From positions 1 to 64,000 of the forward strand of contig JACCGJ010020171.1 in NCBI GenBank assembly GCA_013407085.1: a stretch of 64,000 nucleotides of DNA, in the 5' to 3' direction. The first letter of the stretch is position 1; every line of letters starts with the position of its first letter. Below, one piece after another: positions 1 to 11,595 of the stretch. The notes beneath the pieces were generated by a model. It was not told the DNA's origin, did no database searches, and saw nothing but the letters and a program-made list of their open reading frames with translations. Source of the stretch: Atriophallophorus winterbourni (taxonomy: Eukaryota; Platyhelminthes; Trematoda; Plagiorchiida; Microphallidae). A program made the translations under genes and the position numbers.

Positions 1-165
1 TTATTGACACAAGTGCTGAGACTGAGGTAGAAAGCGCTGTTTACTTCTACTGATATGGAATAGTGCCCATCAACTCTAACCATTATTACGCTAACAGTAA
101 AGTAATCCTGTATCCAGGCCACAAACCTGCGGCCCAATCCGATCTGCTTCAATTTGTTAGCAGTG
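1..165 (-). pseudogene. CR1-like reverse transcriptase fragment
   Basis: Read on the minus strand from about 165 down, the sequence encodes a run resembling the CR1-like RT just before the QGSVLGP motif, including GRRFVAWIQDYF and VRVDGHYS, then a degraded form of the VTSGVPQGS block. The same stretch occurs on the plus strand at about 16,836-16,980 in another CR1 copy (GRLLAWIQD), which supports the match. The copy runs off the left edge of the window and no intact reading frame is visible. Confidence 0.55.
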
Positions 166-869
166 TGCTGTTTTAAACACGATGAAAGCTTTTGAGATAT
201 ACAAGTATTAAACATACATAGGGTATCCAATATCAGCGGTTCGAGTCTAGTAATTAATGGTTATCGAAAATGTTAGAGGTGGGAGGTTTGTACTGAGCCC
301 GTGTTGTGCTTTTGAGAGAAGATTTTGTATACCGAAGTGTGTAATCCACTTTTTCAGGCAGTTTTAGGATAAAATGTTATATTTGATCAGCGCCCGTGAA
401 TTTGTCGTATTCAAGTCGAGCAGCCTTATCAGAAAACTCTCGGATTTCACAGCGATATATTTTATTGTGTTTGTTTTGTGATCCTAATTCTACGAAGGCA
501 TCACATAACGCTTCGTTAGGGGTAAAGCAACTAGTTAAAGATTAAGAGCTCTTTTGGCGGGCTTCCAGACCATTTTGATTTAGTTTCAAGTCGTGGTACG
601 TAACGCGAAACGCTGGTCTTTTACCCTGGCCTTCTGTCCACGATCTAATAAAAGGAGATTCGGCTTTCATTAAATTATATCCACAGATTGATTCAATACA
701 CCGTGAAAAATAAGCAAATTTCTCCTCAGCAAACGGTAGTATTCCCAGCATTCAATGTTGACAGTCGCATTTGGCTTCTCCACGCAAAGTTTATCACGGA
801 TATCCATTCACTAGCTCGTTAATCTTCAGATATATCGTCGAAAACAATGGCTACCTGATCACGCTTTCT
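166..869. other. No recognisable gene
   Basis: Stop codons interrupt all frames and no domain motif, tRNA or repeat was recognised. It lies between the minus-strand CR1 fragment and the 5' truncation point of the next CR1 copy. Confidence 0.5.
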
Positions 870-3633
870 AAGTGGAGCTAGAGGACACCATGTGGTGTAG
901 CCTCCGCTTGGAAACTGGAGAGAACTGTATACTTGGTGTGATCTACCGCTCGCCCAACTCTTCCGATGCCCACAATGAAACGTTGTTACAAATGATGCGC
1001 AACGCTGGAAACCTTAGAGGATGCCAATTGTTAATAATGGGTGATTTTAACCTCCCACATCTCTACACCAAAAGTGTGCATACTCAGCAATCCCTTGAGT
1101 ACAAATTCCGTGAGATTATCACTTTCACTCCCCTATACAACCATGTCCGTTCATTCACTCGACAAAGGGGACTCAATGAACCATCAATTCTAGATCTGGT
1201 TTTAACCTCCGAAGCAACAGCAGTGGAGTCAGTGCAGTATCATAGTCCTTTGGGGCTAAGTGACCATCTTGTGTTGTCCTTCGAATTCGTGTGCAACGCC
1301 CGAAGGGCGTCGGGCGACGTTAAGTTCATCAGGAGAGTCGATTACTTCGGCCTTCGCGGTGCCATTACGATTATGGAGGAAAAACATCTCGATCTTACGA
1401 ATGCAGATACTCATTGTTCTAGTCTGTTAAGTTATATCGGTACAAAACTAGACGAAAATTCTACCTGTGTTCCCAAACGGAAATCAAGAACATTTTGCTT
1501 CAAACTCCGAAGCCGCACTCGGAAGTGGATAGCCATGCGAAACTCCGCATGGGCTGCACATAAAATAACACGAACAGACGCATCTTGGGAACACTTTCGT
1601 AGTTTTCGTAACAAGGTGACGTCCTTAATTCGAGAAGACAAGCAATATCACCATTTTAAGCTGATCGACCAGATGGAACGACATCCTAAGTTGCTGTACA
1701 CCATCGTAAACACCGCGACCAAGGTTAAACCAGGTGTATTTCCTATCCAGACAGAGAACGGACTGACTGATAATGTCAAGGATACAGCTGATGCCCTAAT
1801 ATCATTTTATGCGCAAGTATTTTGTCCAAAGAACGTGTCAACGCTGACGTCTTTGCCGCACCCACTACAAGTCGAATGCCTTAGCAACATCGAGGTAAAT
1901 CCTACGGTTGTGCGAAAACATTTACGCGGACTGAACGTTCGCAAATCACCAGGAGAGGATGGAATAACACCCGCTGTTCTGAAGTCATGCGAGCTGGAGC
2001 TTTGTGGCCCACTAAGTGGTCTATTCAGGCACTCATTGAATACGGGAACCGTACCAACTCAATGGAAAACCGGTGTTATCACACCAATCTACAAAGGGGG
2101 CAGTCGTTCTGATCCGGCGAATTACCGCCCCGTGACGCTTCTTTCAGCGGTTTCTAAAATTTTGGAACGCCTGGTGTGTGAACGACTTGTTGAACATCTC
2201 GAGAACCATCAGCTAATAACTTTCACACAACACGGATTTAGGAAAACATATTCATGCCTGTCTAACTTACTCACGACTCTAAATGACTGGACGCAAGCAC
2301 TAGACCAAGGGGGTTCCGTTCATGCCGGTTACTTAGATATCTCTAAAGCATTCGACAGAGTGAATCACTCCTTACTGCTTCAGAAGCTGCAGAATGTTGG
2401 CGTCATCGGAAACCTACTAACATGGTTCACAAGTTACCTGTCTGGACGCAAAGTAAAAGTCAGAATAGATGGTGAAACTTCTCGAACAATTGAAGCCACG
2501 AGCGGAGTCCCTCAGGGTTCGGTTCTCGGTCCGATACTGTTTCTCTTATTTATAAATGATCTACCGAACTTACTAGCATGTAAGCTTGTTTTATTCGCAG
2601 ACGACGTAAAAATCTGGACGAAGGTCAACTCTATCGAGGACTGTCAAGTTCTGCAAGGAGATTTGAATAAACTGCACCAGTGGTCAATCCAAAACAAACT
2701 GCCATTTAATTTCCGCAAGTGCTAAATGTTGCAAGTCGGAAAACCCTTTCCCTTTCCCAATACACTCGGCAGCCACCCGCTTGAATGGAGTACATCACAA
2801 AAAGATCTCGGAATCTTGGTGTCTGGCACTTTGAAGAACAGCCTACAGTGCGAAGCCGTCAACAAGCGTGCGTGCAGCTTGCTAGGTTTACTGAAACGGA
2901 TTTTCGGACGTTTTCCACCACACTCACTCGTGAAATTACTAAACACTTACATACATCCTGTCGTTGACTACGCTGTACAACCTTGGACGCCATGGATGGA
3001 AAAAAACATCTCGCTCCTCGAACGAATTTATCTCAAGGCAACCAAAACGGTTACCGGATTGAATAATTTACCCTTTGAGCAGCGACTGACCAGACTTGGA
3101 CTGTGCACCCTCGAGCGCAGACGTATCCTACACGACCTCACTCTGACATATCGAATCATCTACGCGAAATCCCACCCTCTCAAACACCTCTTCAAGTTTT
3201 CGTTCCGTTGTCCCCACACGCAGCCACCCTTTGACCCTTCAAATCCCACACTCACGATTAAATTGTCGTCGTCACTTCTTCGCTGTTCGTGTATGCTTCC
3301 TTGTGGAATAGCTTGCCGATAGATATTGTTACCTCATCGAACGAGCACATCTTTAAACAAAGGTTACGAAACCTTATGTTGAGAACTACTGCGTTGGCCC
3401 CTACCTATTGATGTCTATGAAATTTTAACGCACGGAACTACCGTCCATCCAAAGATTCTTTTCCCTCAGTCTGTGTTGCCATTGAGGATTATTTTTGCTC
3501 CACCTATGAAGAACATGGACATGATCATACAAGTAACGATTTTTTCAAATAATTTTTTATACGTATATCCTATGGTATTGTACAGCAATTTGCTTTTTTA
3601 ACCATAAATCTTGAATCTTGAATCTTGAATCTT
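870..3633 (+). mobile_element. CR1-like non-LTR retrotransposon, 5'-truncated
   Basis: The copy starts abruptly inside the endonuclease domain: a stop at 869-871 precedes the first coding codon and the upstream DNA does not encode the missing N-terminal endonuclease motifs. After the coding region (to 3411) comes an AT-rich 3' UTR ending at 3607-3633 in tandem AATCTTG heptamers. Heptamer-tailed 3' ends replace poly(A) in CR1-type elements, and the same tail occurs at 16721-16741 and, reversed, at about 60655-60682. 5' truncation is the usual result of target-primed reverse transcription. Confidence 0.85.
872..3411 (+). pseudogene. CR1-like ORF2: endonuclease, reverse transcriptase, C-terminal domain
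   Basis: Encodes the retrotransposition enzyme of a CR1-like LINE. Residues 1-150 are the C-terminal half of the apurinic-type endonuclease (GDFNLPHL, ILDLVLTS, LGLSDHLV). RT motifs follow: VITPIYKGG, NYRPVTLLS, YLDISKAFDRV with a catalytic Asp, SGVPQGSVLGPILF, and LVLFADDVKIW with the catalytic DD pair. The thumb and C-terminal region follows (NTYIHPVVDYAVQPW). Lesions: an in-frame TAA at 2723-2725 after the ...NFRKC segment, and two shifts near 3230-3300, after which the usual WNSLP...FKQRLRNL ending resumes in another frame to the stop at 3409-3411. Apart from the missing N-terminus this is one of the better preserved copies here. Confidence 0.85.
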
Positions 3634-5084
3634 CATATCGGATATTCCCGAAGACATTTTCCTCATTCTCCTAAATAAGATAGGCTATCTAACGTGGCTG
3701 TACCTCTGACGCGTGTGCTGTTTGATATGTGGTTAAATCAAGGAATTTTGTTGAACGTTTCGTAGAAAAGATTATTCAGAGAATTCCCGGTTGGAATCTC
3801 GTTTTTTTATCAAATTCGGTAGTAGAAACTCACACATAATCAGTAAATATTTTGATATCTGTAAACAACCGGCTGAGTTTTCTCGAGTAAACTAGTATTG
3901 TCTGATTCGTCTGCTGACGTTGGTCGGTAAATCACGCCAACAACTCCGTTTGCACCTGTTGCTAATTGAAGTGTACACCGAAGTTTGTTTTCCAGTATCA
4001 AAATGTTGTGATATCTCCGAAGGTGAGGTATTGATCATATTATTTATCAACGCCTCCTAATCCACGGCCATACAATTACGATGGAAAGGATAAATGTTTT
4101 GAATAGAAATTTCCTCCTCAGCTAATTGTTGATGGAATCAGGATTTGGCTGCGGGTATCAGGAGTAGTATATATTTTTGACAAATCCCGATTACCTCAGG
4201 TATGTTGTATATCAAGCATTGTGTTTTGGTGTAGAATGACTTGATGTTTGTTCGCGATAAATGTGTTGGATAACGACAATTTGAGTAGAAAGTTGACTAA
4301 GTAACAAAAATGTTTCGGTTGTTGTTAATGGGTATATTACATCTCAGATAGAGTCGGTCCACACCCATTTTGGATCATGAGTCCTGGCATCGCTGTGTTC
4401 AATACCAAGTGTCTCGGCAACTTCCAGCGTCAATTTTCAGGTGTTTACTGATAATTTAGATCTCTCGATAACCGCTACATTGCTGGTTTAGATAGCTTTC
4501 CTAGGGATTTCCCATTATCGGTTCAATGCAGCACCGGTAATTGCATAGCATATTTTTCAAAATTCCACTAAAAACAGGATGGTTAATTTTTGTTTGGACC
4601 CAGTTAAACTGCAACAACTGCAAAAGCGTGATGAGCTTCTGTCCAGCTTTTCTAATGTCATCTACTACTTATCAAATAAAAACTGGCTCTAAACAAAAAT
4701 TATATGTTTAACAAGTTTAGGAGTATAAATGCATCACCCGTTCGATGCCATCACTAAATCTGGAAGTGGCGGTGGGAATAACCTTCATCTTAACAAAGAC
4801 TGCAACAAAATTGTAGAAAATAACCTAATTCTAGCAACATACGTCTATTGATTAACATCGCATTTGGTATAACGTGAAGTTATGTGACCTCTAAAATGGG
4901 ATGAATGTGTTATGCGATGCTACACACGTCAGTTATCATGCAAATATGAAGGGATATTTCGAATTGATGTTTGTGCGATTCAGAAGTATGCATTATTAAT
5001 ATCTCTGCACATGACTCAAAGAATATATTAATAATAACTATTCAACTATTTGGAATGCTTCACAGATTCAGCACAACGTGATCC
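3634..5084. other. AT-rich DNA without recognisable gene
   Basis: No frame of useful length and no known repeat was recognised between the heptamer tail of the CR1 copy and the 3' end of the minus-strand RTE-like copy. Confidence 0.5.
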
Positions 5085-5294
5085 TCATAGTCATAAAGCA
5101 CAGGTCGAGAGCTGGACAAAGTGTCATGCAACACAGATCAGGAGAAGCAGATAAGTAATCTCGTCAAAAAGAAAGCGTGTAAGCGAAATATGCAAAAGCA
5201 GCATTTCTAATGTTTCACTGTACGCGTTATTTTCTTCATTATCGAATTTAAAATAATAATTTCGGAAAATAATTATGACGGTAAAATACACCGG

Positions 5295-5302
5295 TACCAC
5301 TG
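5295..5302. repeat. hAT target-site duplication, left copy
   Basis: TACCACTG immediately before the left terminal inverted repeat. The identical 8-mer follows the right repeat at 7772-7779. An 8-bp duplication is diagnostic of the hAT superfamily. Confidence 0.92.
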
Positions 5303-5317
5303 CAGACAATAACGAAT
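5303..5317. repeat. hAT left terminal inverted repeat
   Basis: CAGACAATAACGAAT, an exact 15-bp inverted match to 7757-7771. The CAG start is typical of hAT ends. Confidence 0.93.
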
Positions 5318-5895
5318 ACTTCGCTTTGGGATTTAAAGCGAATCGAAGTTGCGAAGCGAAGTGAATATTGTTGAATATTCGCTTCGCTATCGCAATGGCG
5401 AAGGGCAAAAAAAACTTCGCTGAAAATTCGATATAATTCGCTTCGCTTAAAACGAAGTGCAAGTTCAAACTTCGCCGTGAACGAATATTAGCGAAGTCTT
5501 CGCTAAAAGCGAAGTGTTCATTTTTGTACTTTAATATTTTAACCCTTTGTCTACGGGAATTTGTTTTTGATGTTGACACTCGACTGGCTCTAAAAAGGGT
5601 CCTGCGAGGATCAGATGACAGACACGGCCAGACAAGTGCACTCCGATGATGACTGAAGTTGCCGACGTAAGCTACTGAGCAACCGACTGCTTGTTTAATT
5701 GCTATAAGTTAAATTGTAGGTGGTAACTAGAGTTACCGTCAGTAGACAAAGGGTTGTACTTTTTTGTACTTTAATATTTTAAATGTATTCGCGTAGGTGT
5801 GTGGCCGGATGCGAAGGGCGTGGGTGTTTTGATCTGCGTGGGTGCTTGCCGCCTTGCCTGGGCGTTTGTTTCTTTTGCGTGCTTGGTTCGAGGAC

Positions 5896-5903
5896 TATAA
5901 ATA
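5896..5903 (+). promoter_or_regulatory. TATA box of the hAT gene
   Basis: TATAAATA lies 43 bp upstream of the ATG at 5939, inside the element. It is a plausible core promoter for the hAT-encoded protein, leaving a very short 5' UTR. Confidence 0.6.
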
Positions 5904-5938
5904 GGATAAAACGTTAACTGTCTCATCATAGTCTCATC

Positions 5939-7409
5939 ATGAGCCCCCCGAAGATGCACCACAAGTCGGACAAGGACAAAGACTCGGCCTCGGCCAAGAA
6001 GTCCAAGAGGAACCCGAACCTCAAGGTCAAGCTGCCGTCCAAAGAAACGTGGACCCCCAAGTCCTACAGAAAGAGGTCTCCGCCGCCGTCAGATGATGAT
6101 GATGATGACTTTCATCACACCACCTACCTGTACAAGCCTACCAGATCACCGATCTGGTACTTCTTCAAGAAGGAGGCTGTGAATAAAGGTGCGAAGGAAA
6201 CAGAAGCTCGAGCTCTCTGCCAAGTCGAGGATTGTGGCCAGTCCATTGCCCGGCCTCAGGGAACCCCCCAAGGCATGGTCGGCCACATCATGTCGAAGTA
6301 TCCGGACGTTTCCAAGCGGTTTCTGGACCAGAAGGCCAAGTTCGAGACTGAAAAGGTGAGTTAGACTCAGTTTGACGCAACCTTCGCTATACTTCGTTTA
6401 AACTTTTCTATACTTCGCAATAACTCGCCATATACTTTGTTATAGATCGCTTAGTACTTACAAATCCTGTGCATGAAAATCGTTATAATTTACAATAGTT
6501 TGTTGGAAATGAAGCTCGACTGTTTTTCTTTATGTTCTTTTCCAGAAGAAGCAGCAGCAGTCCCAGTCCAGCTTTGGGCGAGTCAAGATCGGGGAGTCAT
6601 CCGAAACCTCTTCAAGAAGGCTCTCAGTTACCCCGATCACCCAGTACTACAAGGAGGAAAAGGAGGACATCGACGTGCTCCAGTACTGGAAGATGAAGGC
6701 CAAGAAGCTCCCGCTACTCGCCAAAGTCTCCTAGTAAGTTGTTTCAAAGTTAAAGGTCACTTATTTTCGGTTGGATTATAATTTATTCTCGTTATTCGCC
6801 ATACTTCGCTATAATATTCGCTAAACTTCGCCACACTTCGATGTTATTCTCTATACTTCGATATATTATTTTCTATTCTTAGATGTAGTATTGCTATACA
6901 TTGATATAGTATTGCTATACTTCGAAATAGTAGTTCAACTTTTGCACCCATGGACCCCCTGGAACCTAATAGAAAATACTCAATCTGTCTCATTTTCTTT
7001 TAGAATAGTCTACGCCATCCCGGCGACTTCGACCTCATCAGAGAGGGTCGTCTCGGAAGCTGGACTCGTGAATAAGCCCACCCGAAGCCTTCTGAACAAC
7101 GAGAGCGTCCAGGAGCTCGTCCATATTCATGACAATTACGAGAGAGGGCTCCCCTACAAGAAGAGGATTAAGCTTCGCATCCAGGAGTTCACCAATCGTG
7201 AAGGTACCAGCTCTCAGAGGCAGCAGCTCAAAGTCCAGGATGAACATGAGGCCAACCTTGAGGATGTCGAGTTTGTCGACACCCAGGAGCTCACTGCGGG
7301 GGCCTACTCTTCTCTGACTGGAGGCAACCGGACCAGTTCCGGCACCAGGTCCAGGTCCAGAACCCTGGTCTCAGAGACCGAGTCAAAGGAGGAGCCTAAT
7401 TGCCTTTGA
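5939..7409 (+). pseudogene. hAT-derived protein: BED-type zinc finger plus hAT C-terminal dimerisation domain, no catalytic core
   Basis: Exon 1 (5939-6355, 139 codons) starts at an ATG. It has a lysine-rich N-terminus, a poly-Asp run and a BED-like zinc finger (SPIWYFFKKEAV ... ALCQVEDCGQSI ... GHIMSKYP), and ends at AAG|GTGAGT. Exon 2 (6546-6733) follows a TTTTCCAG acceptor, is rich in Gln/Ser, and ends in the start of the hAT C-terminal domain (VLQYWKMKAKKLPLLAKVS). Exon 3 (7004-7409) continues it: IPATSTSSERVVSEAG, the hallmark of this dimerisation domain, then LVNKPTRSLLNNESVQELV and a charged tail. The joint TA|GTAAGT to TTTTAG|A creates a TAA codon, so the protein as spliced would end before the dimerisation signature. 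One base change at the donor could explain this. An AATAAA lies at 7467-7472. The D-D-E domain is absent, so it cannot be an active transposase. A repressor-like role is conceivable but not shown. Confidence 0.75.
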
Positions 7410-7756
7410 GATGAAGGTTTTGTATATTTCCAGTGCCAAAGCTCATGAAAAGGTCCTCCCTTGCCAAATAAAATTTCTTTCATAGTCGAAAAACAATTTA
7501 TATCGGAATTCGTTTTATTTCAGTGAAGAATAACGAATTTAAACGAATATTAGCGAATTATAGCAAGGTTTTTTGTCGAAAACGAAGTTTTTGGGGGACA
7601 TCGAAGTTGAGCGAACATTATTCGCTCACATTCGTTATGGCCAAGTGCGAAGCTTCGCCATTGCGAAGTGCACTTCGGATATTCGCTTTTATAATATTCG
7701 CCATCGCGAAGGGCAGTTACGGCAATTCGAAAATTCGCTTCGCTCCAAAAAGTGAC

Positions 7757-7779
7757 ATTCGTTATTGTCTGTACCACTG
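7757..7779. repeat. hAT right terminal inverted repeat and target duplication
   Basis: ATTCGTTATTGTCTG at 7757-7771 is the exact inverse of the left end. TACCACTG at 7772-7779 repeats the left flank. Confidence 0.92.
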
Positions 7780-8745
7780 ACTTTGGTATCCAGCCAACTA
7801 ATTGGTGGAACATTCAGACCCCACCAGGGCAAACGAATACGCTCCACTGAGCCTAGCTCTTCCGTGGGTTTCTCCATCCCAACGCGCCACATCATTGACT
7901 AGACGTCCGATCATTTCTCCCAACTTTCACCATGCATTAAAAAGGCGCGGTATGGAAAACGGTGATGAATATTTATTAAAACATTGATCAACCATCGCAA
8001 ACTATCAAGCATCCATAAATCACTCAGTCCGTGCCCTCATGGCATTAACACTTGCATGCAGACATCTCTATTTGTGACGCGATGCTGTTAAAGAATCGAG
8101 CAATCCTGCGCAAGCAACGGGTGTTAAAAACAGAAAGATGATGGACATTTTTCCCAGACAGACCAGATTTCATGGCGTAAAGCACATCAATGCATTTTAT
8201 ACCAACCGTTTTGTTGGTAGTGCAATATTACGTCGACACCAAAAATAGGGAACCTTATGAACGCTACAATCACTTCGAGCAAACTTCCTGAGATCTCGTC
8301 CTAGACACATCTGTCAGCAAAGATAGAACTGCTGAATAATATGAGGGTAGTCTCCCAGAATTGCAAAGTCATTAGAATGATTTATTTCGGTAGGTCACTC
8401 ACTCGGCGGGATTTCAACAACTGCACTCACCAGACAAGCTAAAGATTTCCTTAGGGAATCGTCGATCACGATTTTTAAAGGAATGTCCAGATAGATCAGC
8501 CCAGCCGCACCTCAGTGGTTATATTGAATGAGGACCAGAGTCATTAGTACGCTTCACCACTGCCAGATGTTTTGCAATATAATGCTTTCAAGATCCAAAC
8601 ATACATCTCGGGCACTCCAGGTCTCATTAGACAGTTCCAAATACTGTCACGATCGAATGTATCGAATGCCACCCGAAAACAAGGAATATTCTGATGACTG
8701 GCCTACGAAACGCGTAGCGGTGCTGTAGTAATTTACGGTGTTTAA

Positions 8746-9455
8746 AGCTATAATCACTGAGGTATAATTAGAATTAATCCAAAATTTAGTGCTATTGCCA
8801 TGTGCTCAAACCTCTCAAATACAAAACCGCCCTCGAACAGCTCTTTGCACGGACAAGAATCTTCGTCGCAAATCAATATATATTCGTAAAGGAAAATCGG
8901 ATATCGTTTATTTTTGTTAAAACTGAAGGATGACGCAGACAATTACGAGAAGAATAATAAGAAGGCACCGGTTTTTATCAAAAATATATTTTCTTTGATT
9001 GGTAGCCAAAAACGAAGATGCGGTGTAATTAAAAGTAAAAATGGAGTATAGGACACCTTGATTCTAGACCTCTAATAGAGTAAAGTATGTGCAAGAGTCC
9101 AGCCTGTTCTGTTTTGTAAAAAGTTTTAAACTATTAATCTCCAGTGGATGGAGCAACCCCTAGAAATCTCAATTAAGTATACGTAAACATTTAGTGGGGA
9201 AGGATTGAGAACGTTTGGGATAGGATGCCTGTAGACGAATTCATACCGCCATTATAAATGAACAGTCATAGTTCGTTGACTATTGTTGAAATTCGGTATC
9301 AAGTGATTGGTGTTGCTGCTTTATGTTTAGATCGCTCTTCATCCATCAGTTCTAGATACACCAATGTATTATAAAATAACGAGACGGCCCCAGGTAAAAA
9401 TGCTGCATAGTCTGATAGCCTAAACCTGGTCTGAGGAACTGTCTTGTTGCCTACA
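8746..9455. other. No recognisable gene
   Basis: AT-rich sequence to the right of the RTE-like copy. No domain or repeat family identified. Confidence 0.45.
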
Positions 9456-9472
9456 TCTCTCTCTCTCACACA

Positions 9473-9522
<50 letters not shown>

Positions 9523-9538
9523 TAAGAGAGAGAGAGAC
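9456..9538. repeat. Palindromic microsatellite (TC)n-(TA)n-(GA)n
   Basis: A TC-rich tract (9456-9475) is followed by an uninterrupted TA run and then a GA tract with one TAAG break. The TC and GA arms are complementary, so the whole block is an imperfect inverted repeat with a self-complementary TA centre. Confidence 0.9.
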
Positions 9539-11440
9539 GATGTTTTTGAGTCTGCCGCAATAAGTCGGGTGCAGACTTAAACCGATACTATTCAATTTAG
9601 CACAGTGATACTTGCAAAACACATTAGTAATGTAAAAAGGTACATGCGTTCCGAATAGAACATTATTCTTGAAATGTAGTTTAATAGTGTGTGCATATTG
9701 CAATTTAATAGGAAATCTTCATACAAAAATTGAATCGAATCGTATATCTACGATTTCAGAAACCGAAATGCTGGCAGTGGTATTTGCCCTCAGCCACAGA
9801 TGTGCAACTGTGAAGTGCATCTGTGCTGTGCAGATAACACCGTGTAATGAGTTGCATGCAGAAACACGCTACAGTCACAATGACACATCTATTTTTATTC
9901 TCATCATCATCTTCGTATAAAGACGCTACTGTGCGGACGTATTTTCCGTTCCTCTGACAATTTTGATCATATCTTCGTTCCATCCGCTGGGTTGTTTACC
10001 ATTTGAAGAATTCCGTGTACTACTCGACGATGGCTATCGGATTTCATAATTTTCGATCGTGCAAGTCGACCTAAAACAAAGTTATTATTTTGACGAAAAA
10101 TGGCCAATATGTTCAAGCGCACAATTTTTTGCGCAGCACGAACTATCATACGGATTTTGCTATCAGTGCAAAAATCATATTGAGCTACATGTTTCAATAC
10201 CTTATCTCGTGTTCTATCTTCTGGGGTCAATAGATATCGCGGATTAAATGTTCAATGCCGAAATCTCGCCACCGAAAACAGTCAAATCACTCAATAGACA
10301 AAACACCCATTGTCGATCAGCCGACATGCCCCAAGCATTCCACAAACATGTTTTCGAACGTGTCACGAGATCCACTGCCCAGACAAAGAAAAAATCGATC
10401 CAGCTGTGACCTAGAGAATTATTCTTGCGACAGCAACACGGAATCGTTGTGACATCACGTTTCGATCACGTTAGAGTTAGTTAAATATAGTTTCTGCGGG
10501 TTCCACCAACACTTGGCGTGTGATGAACATTTGACTGACGATTGCGAGGCGTGTGAACGAAGAACAACACCCATCAGTTTATTGTTTGTACTAACTCTAG
10601 ACTTTTCAATAAAGACGTCCGACAGAACAGTAAAGACTTGATTGTAGGTAAAGAGCTTAATGAAATGAGAATAAACTGTCCAACATGGAAAACCAGTTTG
10701 CAAAAATCAGAACTTCAATAGAGCTATTGATCAAATGAACAACAAGGCATCCAATATATTCCAAGTCACGACAAGATTCCCTAAAAATATCGAAATATTA
10801 CTACAAGCGCTAAATAGATGGATAGAACTAAGTCAAAACTAAACTTATACTCATCAAATGTTGTGTTTGAGAAAACGGCTTCAACGGAGCCAATATACTC
10901 TATAAAGCACGAAAAGACTTTAAACGTTATCTGCACAAATATTACTGAGTACGAAATCACGCTCTTTCATGCAAGGCAAAACCATGGATTTGAGAATTTT
11001 TTTAGAATTTTGCAATCGAATTGGCTTAGATGGTATAAATACGACGTCGGTATATCGGCTCGCTTGTCTCCCGAAGTCCCCGAACTGAGACAAACGCGCT
11101 TTCATTAGGTTGACGTTTGCCGACAAAAGGGACATGGACAATCTCCTACTCAAATCGTATTTGCTTTGAGCACAAACTTTACTCACACCGCGGTTATATG
11201 CTGACCTAACTTGATGGGAAATACAACGAAAACCGAATGGTCGGGTTCAAGCAGCATCAATGAGTATTATGCTGCTCAACGTTCCTGTGAATACAGGCGT
11301 TAGAACGGTTTATGAACGAAATAACCACGATCGTAAACAGTGGTTATTTATTGCAGATACTATTGGCTCCTCAAAATCTGTAATCGTCGACACATTCTGA
11401 ATAACTTCCTCGCCGAATTGTCAAGGAAATAGCTCAAATA
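9539..11440. other. No recognisable gene
   Basis: Several short open frames exist (for example 10255-10452 and 10818-11108), but none shows a recognisable domain, splice context or repeat membership. Confidence 0.45.
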
Positions 11441-11595
11441 TGTGGAGAGGTTGTCAGCATGAATACTAATTGTCCAATCAGAATGCAGTAGCTGTCAGTG
11501 TATCTATCTTTGTATTCTAATTTCCATGAAGGATTCGTATGTTTGTTGAAGTGTAGTGAATACAAATGTGTCGCTGTGATCTTGACTTTTCTACA
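11441..11595 (+). repeat. 5' LTR
   Basis: Starts TGTGGAGAGG and ends TTTTCTACA. It aligns along its length with 12293-12441, sharing GAATGCAGT, GCTGTCAGTGTATCTATCT and a TATTCTAATT run. Confidence 0.85.

Larger units (their letters stand above)
5303..7771 (+). mobile_element. hAT DNA transposon, 2469 bp, internally deleted
   Basis: Bounded by 15-bp perfect terminal inverted repeats (CAGACAATAACGAAT at 5303-5317, its reverse complement at 7757-7771) and by an 8-bp target duplication. It contains a three-exon gene with an N-terminal zinc finger and a C-terminal hAT dimerisation domain, but the several-hundred-residue RNase H-like catalytic region that should lie between them is missing. Subterminal regions and both introns are dense in TTCGC/GCGAA motifs. 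The exons look richer in G+C than the surroundings. It is inserted in an RTE-like copy, so it arrived later. Confidence 0.9.
5085..8745 (-). mobile_element. RTE-like non-LTR copy (family A, copy 1), split by a hAT insertion
   Basis: The left end (5085-5294) and the right part (7780-8745) match, in order and orientation, the family-A copies at 28015-28605, 36635-39075 and 40615-41615. Shared landmarks include GACAAAGTG near the 3' end, a TTTCACTG run, a CCACTGACTT run and a block near 8580-8720 equal to 37860-38040, where the other copy encodes RT residues FDSIDREIVWD in reverse orientation. Coding capacity is lost. The 3' end lies on the left. The hAT element at 5303-7771 interrupts it cleanly with an 8-bp duplication of the RTE sequence. 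Confidence 0.7.

Noticed and set aside
8691..8711. CTGATGA...GAAAC, a superficial hammerhead core
   Set aside because: The nine bases between the boxes cannot form stem II and there is no stem I. It is part of the RTE-like copy's former coding sequence.
9669..9920. SETEMLAVVFAL, resembling the start of a retroelement RNase H domain
   Set aside because: Only one short motif matches; the downstream sequence lacks the expected catalytic blocks in any frame.
10818..11108. 96-codon frame on the plus strand
   Set aside because: No domain, splice site or repeat support; length is within chance in this composition.
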